Shown piece by piece: positions 1 through 10,619 of a DNA stretch of 64,000 nucleotides (its first letter is position 1; the number at the start of each line of letters is the position of its first letter). The DNA is from Bisporella sp. PMI_857 (taxonomy: Eukaryota > Ascomycota > Leotiomycetes > Helotiales > Helotiaceae). The translations under genes were made by a program, and so were the position numbers. The notes beneath the pieces were generated by a model. That model had not been told where the DNA came from. It did not search any database and saw only the letters and a list, made by a program, of their open reading frames with translations. The stretch lies in the NCBI GenBank assembly GCA_021307315.1, contig JAJSPD010000017.1, forward strand, positions 310,001-374,000, in the 5' to 3' direction.

Positions 1-1252
1 TATTTCGAAAAGAACATGTCCAGTATGTCTCCCTGTGACATTTAAGTACCTAGTTTCAGCAGATAAGATAAAACTAACCTAAATCCAGATGGATTATTTT
101 CTAGTTGATCAATAGTAAGCTGAGTCAAGTTTGAGATTGTTGATGTATACGCAACCGAGGAAATATTCGTGAAAGGCTGCAAAATCGGAGGATTTATAAC
201 TGGCTTCCCATATTCCAGCTCCGCAACTGTTGCAAAACCGCCTGCAATGGCAAGATACCCAACCGCGACAAACAAAGTTGCGTCCACATCTTCTGCATGG
301 TTTTGAGTAAAGTCACTGAGCGCTTTTAGAACCTCAGGCGTTTTGTCATACGTCCAGGTTAAGCGGCCTCTCCAGAGGTCACCTTGGGAAAATGATTTCA
401 AGTCAAATCTTGTGACGATGCCAAAGTTATTCCCACCTCCCCGAAGTGCCCAGAACAGATCTGGGAATGTTTGCAAGTTGACATCATGTATCTCGCCATT
501 AGCAAAGACCACCTAACTCATAGTTAGCGCGTCGAATGGTTCAACATTTGGCCAGGCACTTCTTTCTGGACAGATGACCAGCCATGAAGTGGGAGAATAA
601 CTACCTGATAATTATTGACATTGTCACACGCCAGGCCATAACGGCCAGAGAAGAACGAGATCCCACCACCTAAAGTTAAGCCCCCCACACCAATATCACC
701 CACGCGACCTCCTATGACTGACAGCCCCAATGGATCAAGATGTCCGTAAACATCCATCCAGCGGTTTCCAGGCCCAACGGATACTTGCTTCCTATCGTTA
801 GAGACGGCAATTTGCTTCAAGTTCGCAAGATCAATCGTCACACCCTCGTCAATATTCGACGCTCCAGCAAAGCAAGCATGTCCTCCGCTTTTGACTGCAA
901 AATAGCAAGATTGGGCTTTCAGCGCTAAGATTGCCGTCGAGACTTCGGAAACATTTGTGGGAGATACTCTACATGTAGGAACGACCGAAGCTTGCTGAGT
1001 GGACCAATATTTTGACTCTTCAACAAAAACCGGATCCCCTGGAAATGAGACTCTGCCTGGAAGACGACTATTCAGAATATTACACTGCTCCTACTGTCAG
1101 CGTTCTTCTAAGCGTCTTTATCGTATCATTGACGGTCTCCAAATTTGCGACTATCTTACAGCGTTAACACAACTCGAATGCCTTATCATCAATGTGGTCC
1201 CAGCGACTTTTGAGCTATACCACGCAACCAGAAGGAAAAAAGAAAGTATCAT
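1..1252 (-). CDS. Secreted FAD-linked oxidoreductase (berberine-bridge/FAD_binding_4 family), 5' part
   Basis: This gene encodes the N-terminal part of a secreted flavin-dependent oxidase; it continues past the left edge. Four exons can be joined: 1252-1160, 1090-605, 512-79 and 32-1, with introns of 69, 92 and 46 nt that keep the frame. The start at 1252 gives a hydrophobic signal peptide (MILSFFLLVAWYSSKVAG). The FAD-binding domain follows, with the KSGGH motif whose histidine binds FAD covalently in this family, then GNRWMDV, a glycine-rich GGLTLGGGISFFSGRYG segment and a RGGGNNFGIVT segment. The last visible residues, RETYWTCSF, match the point where such enzymes enter the substrate domain. 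Relatives oxidise sugars, alcohols or secondary-metabolite intermediates; the substrate here cannot be told. The separate open frames on this strand are exons, not broken genes. Confidence 0.85.
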
Positions 1253-2951
1253 CTTTGTTACTTGCACGAATTTTGGCACCTAGTGAAAGCTCACAGAAGA
1301 CCTCTTAAGACATATACACGTTTATATATATTTAGGTACGCGGGGTAGGGCAGTCAACAAGGCATACAATACCACCGTACATGGGAAGGACTCATATCCT
1401 TGTAGGTGAGTTCAATTTCCGGCCCGTAAGGGTATTGGTAGATCATATGACAATCGCTTGGCTACCTGCAGGCAAATACAAAGCAGCTCGATGGTTGGTC
1501 CGTGATGTCGCCTGAGGAGACACGACTTGCAGCCGCATCCGGACCAAACCGCGGATCTGGATCCGAATCCACTTTTAAAATTCGACCAGAATCTCTCAAT
1601 ATACGCCCGACTGTTCCGAACCCCCCCCCCCCCCCTGATAGAAGCGAAAAAGCGACAGCATTTCGAATACGTCTTTGCATAACCTGCATCAAGAGAATAT
1701 GAGAAAGCCATGCGGACCGGTCCAGAAGCCTAGCATGACCGCAATTTGGCATCAAATCTCTCAAGAATGAAGAAAGCGATGATGCCGGAATACCAACCTA
1801 GTCATTGCTAGTGAGTTGCGGTTTTAAGGAACAGTTATAAACGAACAACCGGATTAGGCTGGACGATACACACTCAGATAATTACGAATAATCTAAGCTG
1901 AAGATATATAAATTGCAGCCTCGAGACCATGCAAGAGATAAACGCTCAAGCATCTCCTTAACGTCATTCTAGTACGCTCCGTAATGTCTAGTAATCTAAC
2001 GAAAATGTTGAGGAAACACACTGAAGTACATATACAATGGAATACGGTACCAAATATCCATGATTTCCCAAGAAGTACAATCAAGGTTGTTTGTATGTGC
2101 TTTGCCACCCAACCTCTCGTTTTCATGGTAGTCAAATCGTATACAAGGATAGAGACGATCACCGAGAATTAATAATAGCGGGAGAAGCGATGTTATATGG
2201 CCAGCCAATGTATAATATTAGTTACGATTTCGTCGCAAAAGAAGCACGTCCGTAATATTTGAAAAGCGGCTATCCTGCTGGGACGAGGAGCTTTGCACAT
2301 ATCGCAACGCTTGGGCGAAGCTAAGGGATATCAACCTAATGGCTACACTTGGGGGCGCAACCTGCCTGCGGCCATGCCCGCTCACGCTTCAACTTCAACG
2401 ATGCAATATATCAGTCATCTAAGGTCCGTCTCAGGTACATCAGAACTTGGACTTGCTACTATATCTCAGAAGGAGCTGGATGAGATTTCAAGATCCCAGC
2501 TATGCAACGAGAGCCTGGCCCTAGACCGAAGAAGTACCATTCTCTCTAGAGAAATGCCACTTTTGTCCCGTCACTTTATTGCCCATAGGACATAGATTTT
2601 TGGGGGGAGGGAGAAGGCTCTGCTATAGATGGGTATATCGTGAGCAATAGAGGCTGTGTCGTGTTTCCTATTTAGGAAGGAACGGTGAGCGATACAGATT
2701 CGATCAAACAGGAGTGAGCAGTCCCAGAACACGCCAACACACCTGGGCATATTTCTTGAGTCTTGGCTTGCAGACATTGATTCGAGTGGATTAGAAAGCG
2801 AGCTGATTCAAAAGGTTGTACTTGTATGTTCTATTCAATGGTATCAGTGATTCTAATCTATCCCCGACAGTCCTAGGACTCTTTTTTATGATTCCTCTTC
2901 CTCCGGTCGTAGATCAACTTCTTAAGCAATATGTTACACGCCATGAAATCC
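1253..2951. other. Intergenic, no supported gene
   Basis: I find no credible gene in this 1.7-kb stretch. It has a 15-base run of C at 1621-1635. The longest frames (for example 2293-2595 on the plus strand, 100 codons) show no recognisable domain, splice signals or conserved pattern. The part next to 1252 should hold the promoter of the FAD oxidoreductase. Confidence 0.5.
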
Positions 2952-4996
2952 TCATTTTTGCAATCTGCTCCCCATCAGCCTGCATTCCACATAGCCTCCA
3001 ACACCAATTCTAGGGAAGAACTCACCGCTGCTCATATGCTTCAAATTTTCAAACGCTTCAATCAGAACCTCATCGCTACCCAATGCATCCCTATACTCCC
3101 TCTCATCATTGAAACAGTTCATTGGCCCCTCGTAGCTCGGGAATAATACCGCGTATGTCGCGATAAGTTTGTTGTATATAAAGTTCACCCACTCCTTTTC
3201 TTCTTTGGTTGTATTCATTTGTTCTGTAAATTAAGTCAGTCTACGATCAGCACCGTTGTCTCTGCTATAGGCTTGAATTGAAAAATTGGAACATGCCTTT
3301 TTCCTTAAAATCAAAATGCATCACCCATTTACCATAGTGGAGGATCAAACACCAAATGGCGACGCTGATCGGGATTGCCGTTTCGCGGGTGATTTTGAGT
3401 TTTGGGGAAGAGGAGAGGCTATCGAGGAGGGAGAAAATGTGGGATTCAGAGGATTTGATTTCTTTGAGGACGATGGATGCGAGCTGTTTCCAGATCATGA
3501 AGGTGATGGGCTTTCGTGTAAATTTTCCGGGACGCCGCACCAGTTCTTGGCTATCGTATAGGAAGGGAAGGTCGTGGACGTATTCCATGAGTGTTATTAA
3601 TGTCAAGGTATGATTTATTAGATCATGCTAGTCCTCCATATCAGCTACTCTTTCCCCTCTTCTTTAAATCCCCTCACTAAAGAAGAAAACAACTTACAGC
3701 AAAAGCATTTCCCATCCTCCGCTTTGAGTAATGATGCAGAAAAGCATGGGTTGATTTGTAATCGAGCCCTTTTTCTTTCTTCTTAAGCTTGATGATGGTT
3801 TCCGCCCAAGCATACAGCGTCCCGAGCTCTGGTAGCCCACCGCAAATCACAGGATAGTCACCCATCTCATTCACAACCTCCTTCTCTCTCTTGCCAAGTT
3901 TCTGATAGATACGAATATGCACGTAATTTATTTCCACAATAACATCGTGCACCAAAACTTCTAATCTCGGCCGTTCATGAAGCGGGATATCCGCACCATA
4001 TATATCATCAAACGCAGCAGTCAGATACACCTGTCTAGGTCGCCCTACAGGCGGTTCGTCCTTCAACCTATCGGGAAGGGTGAAGATGAAGGGAGGCACC
4101 GCCGACTTCTCGCAATTAGTGGCGAAGCCGTAGAGGAAATTGGAGGTGTGAGAAACAAAAGAATCCCGGTTGCAGATGTATCGGCCTAGATTTTGGGAAC
4201 CGGCTTTGGCGAGACAGGTTGCGCACGGTTCGCCAGTTGAGCACTACGTTATCGTTTTAGTGTAGATATAGGTTAAGGAGAAGATGTGTACACTTACAGG
4301 TTTCTTAAGATGGCGGCAAAGGGCACAAACGCCGCGTTTGCGCATTGAGGCAATTTCTTTGGCGCGGTTGGGAGAGTAGGCTTTCCGTTTTCTTGAGGGT
4401 GGGTTGTTGCCATCTAAAGGAATTTCTAGTCGAAACGTATTCATGCCATCCTTGAGCTGGAAGGTTGGCGGTAGTGGTGCTCGAGGCGACAGTCGATCAG
4501 CTTTTTGTTGGACAATATTTGGAGCCGACCGCACCTGTGAACCATGGTCCAATAGCACAGTATCATCCGTCAGCCCACTATTATCTGTGAAAATGGAAAA
4601 TGCATCTAAGTCTGCATTTAAATTAGAGCTGATCAGGCTGTGCCTTATCATATGATGTGAATCAGGAGACAGGAGTTGATTAGATCCGGTCATCGAAGTC
4701 GGGAGAAAATCCATTGGTATCTCGAGGTCTGGTATGCTGGAGTTCGATGAATGTGTAGGCCATCCAGAACCAGCATCGAGGAATGGCCAGTCATCATAGC
4801 CAGTTAAGACATCATCCATAGGGACTTCTGATAAAATTGATGTATCAGGTATCCACGAATCATCGCCATGTGCTTGCCAAACTTCTACACCCATGTCGAA
4901 AGGGAATTCCATTGCGAGGTTAATGTCTTGACTGCCCTGCTGGGAGAACTTGTCTCCACGGTCAACCGTGGTCCAATTACTTGGGATATCCTCCAT
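2952..4996 (-). CDS. Zn2Cys6-type fungal transcription factor
   Basis: A predicted nuclear DNA-binding regulator of about 603 residues in four exons: 4996-4298, 4243-3698, 3627-3333 and 3223-2952. The introns are 54, 70 and 109 nt and phases agree throughout. The N-terminal ~200 residues are acidic and polar. A basic stretch (PSRKRKAYSPNRAKE) precedes a cysteine cluster at about residues 224-257: CALC, then KKPC, then EPCATC, then a last Cys in RYIC. This is the binuclear-zinc pattern of the fungal subfamily with KKPCS in the loop. The rest (about 260-603) is a helical regulatory region like that in relatives of the same type. The third intron uses donor GTAAAT; an alternative without it would end in a different C-terminus after position 3265. 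Targets are unknown. It lies 1.7 kb from the FAD oxidoreductase on the same strand, but co-regulation is only conjecture. Confidence 0.8.
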
Positions 4997-5488
4997 AGCA
5001 GTCCTTGAATGGTTCTTTAGTACGCAAAGATGGACAAAACCTATTCAGGGGCGGCATCTAAAGACCTGCGCCTTGAAAAGCCCAAATGAGTGCTCTTCTT
5101 CGCTAACGTTGCCAGATGACAACCTTATAACGTATCAGACAAGTCTAACGGAAATTTTGGGAAGTTGATAGAATAGCTTCATGCAGGTACTCATGTAGCA
5201 TGAAATAGAAAAGAAAATATCTCAGAGCAGGTGGATAGTATCCATGTGGAGTGTAAGCCCAGGCTCGCACCCATAGGCGCTTAGCCTAATCAAGCTTGCG
5301 GCGAGCATGCTGCTTTTCATTGGTCAGGGACCCCATAGTGATGGGCCTTGACGAGATAGCAGAAGTTAACATGTAACATGAAATAAAAGCAACTGATCAC
5401 TGCCTTGCAGTCGTTGGGAAATTAGTCTAAGGGACTAATGTGCATTCTTATCCAGCTGTGAGTATATACGATATCATACAAGACCATA
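4997..5488. other. Intergenic between transcription factor and phosphoesterase
   Basis: No gene is seen. The stretch lies upstream of the transcription factor start (4996) and just past the end of the phosphoesterase gene (5489), so it should carry the former's promoter and the latter's 3' end. Confidence 0.4.
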
Positions 5489-7336
5489 CTATGAATACAT
5501 GGATACGACTGAACTATTGGCGCTCCCATTGAGTGATCGCTTACTCTTCTTCCTCAGACTCTTTCTTCCGGCTCCTGAGATATCCAATTTTCCAGTTGTG
5601 CCTAATTGGTCTACCACCTCAGTGTTCTCATCTCTTGCGTTTCGTTCGTTCGCTAGTAGGTTTGGCGTAGTATGACCATTGACCAGAGGCGCTTTTCTAA
5701 CAGGCCGATTTTTGGAAACCCATTTTAAGAACCTCCTTGTAGAACTCTTTTGGAATTTTTCCATGAGATCGAATTTGTCAATCACGTATATGATGCCATA
5801 CACGACTACCAGGATCACATTGATGAAATCCCAAACATGGACTGTCCACCAAATATGTTGCGTACCAAGTCCACAATTCGCAAACTCATATCTCCAGTCC
5901 CATGTTTCCTCATCGAACCATAGGCTCATCAAGCCTGCATTGCCAGCAAAATCACCCATCATGCTCCTCACGGTCGTTTCTCTGATACCTGGAATCCCAG
6001 GCGTGTCTAGCAAGTCAGAAGTTTGTGCATCCTTCCAACGTGTTGCTTCCCAACGACGTTCTGGTGGCGAAGATTGATTAATATAGTGGTATATATCACA
6101 TCCCTCATGATCATGACCATTCAGTACTGTACCGTATCTACCAAATCCTTGGCCTGCAGTGTAGCTGTCACCACTCATGCCAAATATGCCTTCTAAGATG
6201 CCCTTCGAGGCATCTCTAGACAAGTGATTTTGCTCCTTGACTCCATTATTGAAGTAATCGCTGAAGAAATCGAAGAATGGTCCATCCACGCAGATACCTG
6301 CATCTTTATACAGAGGGATATGCGTAAGGACCAGAGTGAAGTGTGCGGGGCGCGTGACGTCCTTGGATGTGGTGATGATTCCGTTAAGAAACTGATAAGT
6401 CTCGTCTTGCAGCTCTTTAACCCCAACAGGCGTGTCTAAATTCATATCATTCAGTACTACGATCCGTAGCTCTGGAACAGGTCTCTCTTCTCCTCCTTCA
6501 ACACTGTCCTCAGTCTTCACAAGTGTGGAGTTTATGGGAAGCTGAAACCGCATTTCGTAATTCGGCTTTCCGAACACCCTCTCGAATCTTTCTAGTCGAT
6601 CGCTAGTCAGATCACCAGCATATCCAATATCATGATTCCCTGCAACATTTATGATTCTTTTCTTCCATGCTGCAGCATCGTCTCCCAAAAATCTCAGGTT
6701 CTGAACCTCCTGGCTTGGGGCTGATGTGAGTTCATCCGGAACACGCTCCCCCCCCCGGAACACTCTGTTCCAGTATCTCCAGCCTCTACTTTCAAATTCT
6801 TTATCATTAATCCATTGGCTCCCAACCAAGTCTCCAAGAACAGTAACATGTGTGGGATCTGTCCACCAGTGCATTGTCCTGTAAATATGCCCCAAATAAT
6901 AGTCATTTCCTACATGATCGACTCGTTTCCGGTAGACTTCAAGGGCCTTTGGAATATCGTCGAGGTAAAAGTCTATTATATCGTGCAAGCTATGCCGTAT
7001 GCGCTGGAGGATGTTGTGTTTCTTCTTAAAGGCATCTTTCCATAGGTTGGAGAGATTCGGGAAGGTTGTAGAGTTTGTATCGCGTATCGAGGACTCGCCT
7101 TCCAGCTGCGGATCCCCAAGCGCCAGAAGACGGAATGGCGCTACCCTGGAAATATTATGGCTCGAGGGCAAGACGTGTTGCCAAAGAGTGTTGGTATATG
7201 CTGACCTGGCATCAAGCTCAGGGGCAGGGAATGCGCAAAGATGGAAAAGGGGATAAAGGTACAAATAAGTGGTAAGAATTAATGAAAGTGGTACAGAAAC
7301 GAAAAGCACATGACGGACTAAAGATAATAAGAACAT
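5489..7336 (-). CDS. Cdc1/Ted1-like membrane calcineurin-type phosphoesterase
   Basis: A single-exon, 615-residue membrane metallophosphoesterase. Characterised relatives Cdc1 and Ted1 act in the ER and Golgi and remove ethanolamine phosphate from GPI-anchor mannoses, so a role in GPI remodelling and cell-wall protein export is expected. An N-terminal membrane segment spans residues 5-30. Metal-binding motifs follow in order: GDPQLEG (74-80), GDLVGSQW (168-175), AGNHDIGY (232-239), a TH near 338-339 and GHDHEG (407-412). A second membrane helix lies near 498-519 (VHVWDFINVILVVVYGIIYVI). The C-terminal ~95 residues are basic and probably cytosolic. All expected metal ligands are present, so the gene looks intact. 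I cannot say whether it is closer to Cdc1 or Ted1. Its upstream region has been invaded by the transposon starting 628 bp away. Confidence 0.85.
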   Translation of the reverse strand: MFLLSLVRHVLFVSVPLSLILTTYLYLYPLFHLCAFPAPELDARSAYTNTLWQHVLPSSHNISRVAPFRLLALGDPQLEGESSIRDTNSTTFPNLSNLWKDAFKKKHNILQRIRHSLHDIIDFYLDDIPKALEVYRKRVDHVGNDYYLGHIYRTMHWWTDPTHVTVLGDLVGSQWINDKEFESRGWRYWNRVFRGGERVPDELTSAPSQEVQNLRFLGDDAAAWKKRIINVAGNHDIGYAGDLTSDRLERFERVFGKPNYEMRFQLPINSTLVKTEDSVEGGEERPVPELRIVVLNDMNLDTPVGVKELQDETYQFLNGIITTSKDVTRPAHFTLVLTHIPLYKDAGICVDGPFFDFFSDYFNNGVKEQNHLSRDASKGILEGIFGMSGDSYTAGQGFGRYGTVLNGHDHEGCDIYHYINQSSPPERRWEATRWKDAQTSDLLDTPGIPGIRETTVRSMMGDFAGNAGLMSLWFDEETWDWRYEFANCGLGTQHIWWTVHVWDFINVILVVVYGIIYVIDKFDLMEKFQKSSTRRFLKWVSKNRPVRKAPLVNGHTTPNLLANERNARDENTEVVDQLGTTGKLDISGAGRKSLRKKSKRSLNGSANSSVVSMYS

Positions 7337-7963
7337 GAGAAAGACTTCATAAATGCATCAAGGCGCCAAAAAAAGAGATGGAAGGATGTTGTAGAATAGT
7401 AGAATCGCGGAATTTTGGCACCAGAAACAAAATGTCCAATCCATGTCATGATAGCCGAGACACGTGCCACACATACTGGACGGTACTTTAGTGTAGTGAG
7501 CAGGCTTCCAGGCACTTCATTGGTGCTATCCTATAGATGATGGGTAGAAGATGGATTTGACATGTTCATTTTGATGGCATCAAACATATCAACCAAACTT
7601 CTAGAGGCCAAAAGTAGAACATTTCCAATTCACGAGCTATAGTGTTGGAGATGGATCGCAATCATTTCCGTTTTGAGTTTGTCATGGCCACACGACTGGG
7701 ACCAAGCCTCCAGTTCAACTCATAGATCTGTACCTACAGGACAACACCATGAGCGGCTAATGAGGCAACAATAATATTTGCACAAAATCCGAGATCTAAG
7801 TTGGGGCTATGCAAGGTGCATGGGGTCAAGTGATTGGACTGCATGCAGCCAGAACAGGATGCGCATCGTTCACATCCCTTATCTACGGGACGGTACTGGT
7901 ATCATCAGCGTTCGTTTGAGCCATTTTCGTGCATAAATCGAATCTGCTTACTTGCATTAACTA
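7337..7963. other. Intergenic upstream of phosphoesterase, up to the transposon
   Basis: No gene is seen. This is presumed promoter sequence of the phosphoesterase gene. The TA dinucleotide at 7962-7963 is the left copy of the transposon target duplication. Confidence 0.5.
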
Positions 7964-8006
7964 ACCGATATCCCGTGACAAAGCACGCCCCGCATCAAAG
8001 CACACC
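7964..8006 (+). repeat. Left terminal inverted repeat of the transposon
   Basis: About 43 bp. Compared with the reverse complement of 10107-10149 there are three mismatches (offsets 24, 37 and 41). Confidence 0.9.
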
Positions 8007-8126
8007 AAAACCATCAAAATTTTGAATAACAAATTAATTAATAGTAAATCAACCATGCACTCAATTGTATTGAAAATAGGCTCATTTAAAGCGCAACAAT
8101 TTGATCTATCATTAAGGAAATATTTA

Positions 8127-10075
8127 CTATTGTATGTAGCGTGCTGGGGTTTTGATTGCTCTTCCTGACCGATTTTGTCGGACTACTACCGGTGTAACTA
8201 GCTCGACCTCTATAGCTTGATTCAATGATTTCCAGCGTGGTTTAGTAATCGAGAATGCTTTAATAGGTTCTTTCGGAAGTTTTAGAACCTTCCGAGGAGT
8301 CACTATAGGTATATTGGCTGTAGGAAGTGACTTCGTATTTGGTGATTTTGCTGAACCGAGATTTTGACTAGCATTCTCTAAACGTAATTGATTCTCAACA
8401 AGTTTAGCAAGCTTCTCTTCTGCTTTTTGCTCTCGAATAGCTTTATTAGTACGAGCTTTGAGCTTTTTATCCAGTTTAGCTTGCTCAGCGAGTTGATTCT
8501 CTTGTTGTTTTTGATCCTGGAAAATCAACGCTTTAGCCACTTTGGCAGGTGAGTATAGAATGGTTCCAGTACTAGGCTCTCCACTTAAATCAAGCTTTCC
8601 TTTCCTTTTGCGCTTTTCCTTTTCAAGGATAATTGCTTGCTGAAGGCCTTTATTGATGTGTTCTGCAATTTCAGCTCGAGTAATGCAGATATCTATTCCT
8701 TTCAACAGCTTTTGAGTGAAGTTCTCACCAAAACCTTGTTTCCGAGCTAGGCAAGCCGCACGTAAAGATCTAACGTTTGTAGGAGTTCTAATAGAAGTCG
8801 AATGCCTTTCAGAAGCACGTGCTATTGGCCGACGAACTATAGAAAGCAAATACTCTTCGTTGATTGGCCAGATTCCAGGTTTGGCAAAAGCATGACGTAT
8901 GGTTTTTTCAGTAAATACTTCATTGAAAGCAGTTTCGAAAATCCTGAAAAACAAGCTTTTTGTCATAGTAAGAAGACCTGCGCTTTGTGAAAGCTGAATA
9001 TCAAGCTGTATAGAATAACTAGTAGCTAATGGGCCAAACATGCCAATATCGAGAGGCTGCAATTTGTGTGTTGAGTGAGGTGGTAGAATCAATATGATAA
9101 TACGGTTTTGACTAGCCCACTGTATAAAAGCCCAATTCACATGACTAGCGTGCCCATCTACTATTAGTAATCGGGTTTCTCGAGAGCTGATTGGCTTAGT
9201 ATGTCTGTCGAATATTTTTTGTAGCCATAATAGGCCCATTTCGTTGCTACTCCACCCATTCTCTGTAGAGCTGAAATAGGTATTAGAATCCTTATTAACA
9301 TGTGACAGCCAGCTAGCTTGAAGCTCGTGATTTGATCCTTTATAAATCAATAAGGGTGGAACTGATTGGCCAGCCGCTGATATACAAGCTATACACGTAA
9401 CAAATTCCCTGTTGCCATCTTGTCGATTTCGTACCCCTTGTAGTTTATTTGAAGCTTCAACTGTTATAATACGTTTTGCTGTTTGCCCTATGCCTATCAA
9501 GAAGCCTTTCTCATCAACATTCCATATATTTTCAGGCTTAATTTGATGTTTTGTGGTTGCGTGGTGCATCTATAGTAAAGCAACAATTAGCAATTTTATT
9601 TCAACAAAAAATAATAAAAAATCAACCACAAATTAAATTGACTTACATGGCTGTAGAATAGCTTAAATAAAGGCTCATATTCAGAGGCTGCTCTTAAATT
9701 GTCGATATTTCGTATATAAGCCGATTTAAGTTGATCTTTGTAACGAGCTACAAATTGGCCAACCCAGTTCTTTCCTACCGAAGCTCCTCGTATCTCTTCT
9801 GCAAGGTTCTTAACAATTTTGCTTGTTGGAGGCATATTTCTCATGCTTAAATAATTGATTCTATCAATTAAAAGCTTCTCTTGAACGTCGGTAAGGCATT
9901 GTCGGCCATACGAGTCGGCGGTTTGCTTGTGTAGCGTAATTCCTTGTCTTCGTCTGTCAATCGCCGATCTCGAAACCTTGAACTCTGCCGCTGCATGGGA
10001 TGAATATTTGAACTCTCCTCTTTCGATTGCTTCAATCGCTTTTGTAATCCGATCAGATTTGCTATATTTATCCAT
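8127..10075 (-). CDS. Pogo/Fot1-like transposase (HTH_psq, CENP-B-type HTH, DDE_1)
   Basis: The transposase cuts and reinserts the surrounding element. Two exons, 10075-9647 and 9569-8127, with a 77-nt intron (GTAAGT..CTATAG), give about 623 residues. I chose the ATG at 10075 (MDKYSKSDRI) because the longer frame up to 10138 begins with GTG inside the terminal repeat. The N-terminus holds a psq-like helix-turn-helix (EFKVSRSAIDRRRQG) and a CENP-B/Tc5-type DNA-binding region (KNWVGQFVARY). The catalytic acidic triad is visible as NVDEKGF, LIVDGHASHVN and LQPLDIGMFG, typical of the DDD pogo/Fot1 group. The C-terminus is lysine-rich and probably coiled coil. No internal stop or frameshift is present, unlike many fungal copies. 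Confidence 0.9.
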
Positions 10076-10106
10076 GATTGAAGCTAGGTTGTTAGCATTT
10101 TGAAGT

Positions 10107-10149
10107 GGGGTGTTTTGATGCGGGGTGTGCTTTGTCACGGGATATCGGT
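10107..10149 (-). repeat. Right terminal inverted repeat of the transposon
   Basis: About 43 bp, ending ATATCGGT immediately before the flanking TA at 10150-10151. It pairs with the left repeat at 7964-8006. Confidence 0.9.
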
Positions 10150-10619
10150 TACGTATCCAGTCCAGCGGTCCTGTTAGTTTCTACTTACTGAAACGCTACG
10201 ATCAGCCCCTCTGAGTGAGGTGGCGAGGCCCCGAACAGCCTTCCCCAGCATCAGATGATGACCACTTAACCCACCAGAGCAAGTAACCGCCCCTCTTGAC
10301 GCTCCAAAAAGAAGCTTGTTTGGTGATGATAACCTTCTCCCTTCCTTTGCCTGCTTCTAGCGTTTCTAGCCTCTTGCCCTTTCCGTCGTTTTTTCCTTCC
10401 AGAACACAGCCCCAGGAAGCCCACCAAGATGCCTATTTCCTTGTGCCCGTGACTGAACGACATCCCCGCTTAGGATCCATTCACGGCAAGAAGAGAAATA
10501 GATAAGAAGAACCCTCAACATCAGTCAGACACCTTATCTCTTTCAATCACCATTTGCCTGGTACATTTCACAACCAGATATTCAATTGGGCATAGTCTAC
10601 AGCTATAATTCACGAAACA
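10150..10619. other. Intergenic upstream of the glycine-rich-domain gene
   Basis: No gene is seen. CT-rich tracts around 10340-10420 and the last 100 bp before 10620 resemble a fungal promoter and 5' leader. Confidence 0.4.

Larger units (their letters stand above)
7964..10149 (-). mobile_element. Complete Tc1/mariner-superfamily (pogo/Fot1-like) DNA transposon
   Basis: The element is 2186 bp, bounded by imperfect inverted repeats of about 43 bp that begin ACCGATATCCCGTGACAAAG. It is flanked by TA on both sides (7962-7963 and 10150-10151), which is the target duplication of this superfamily. It carries one transposase gene on the minus strand with an open, spliced frame, so it is potentially active or recently inserted. 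It lies between the phosphoesterase (starts 7336, minus) and the glycine-rich-domain gene (starts 10620, plus). Confidence 0.92.

Noticed and set aside
42..1252. FAD oxidoreductase as a broken pseudogene
   Set aside because: The apparent breaks are three short introns with consensus ends and matching phases.
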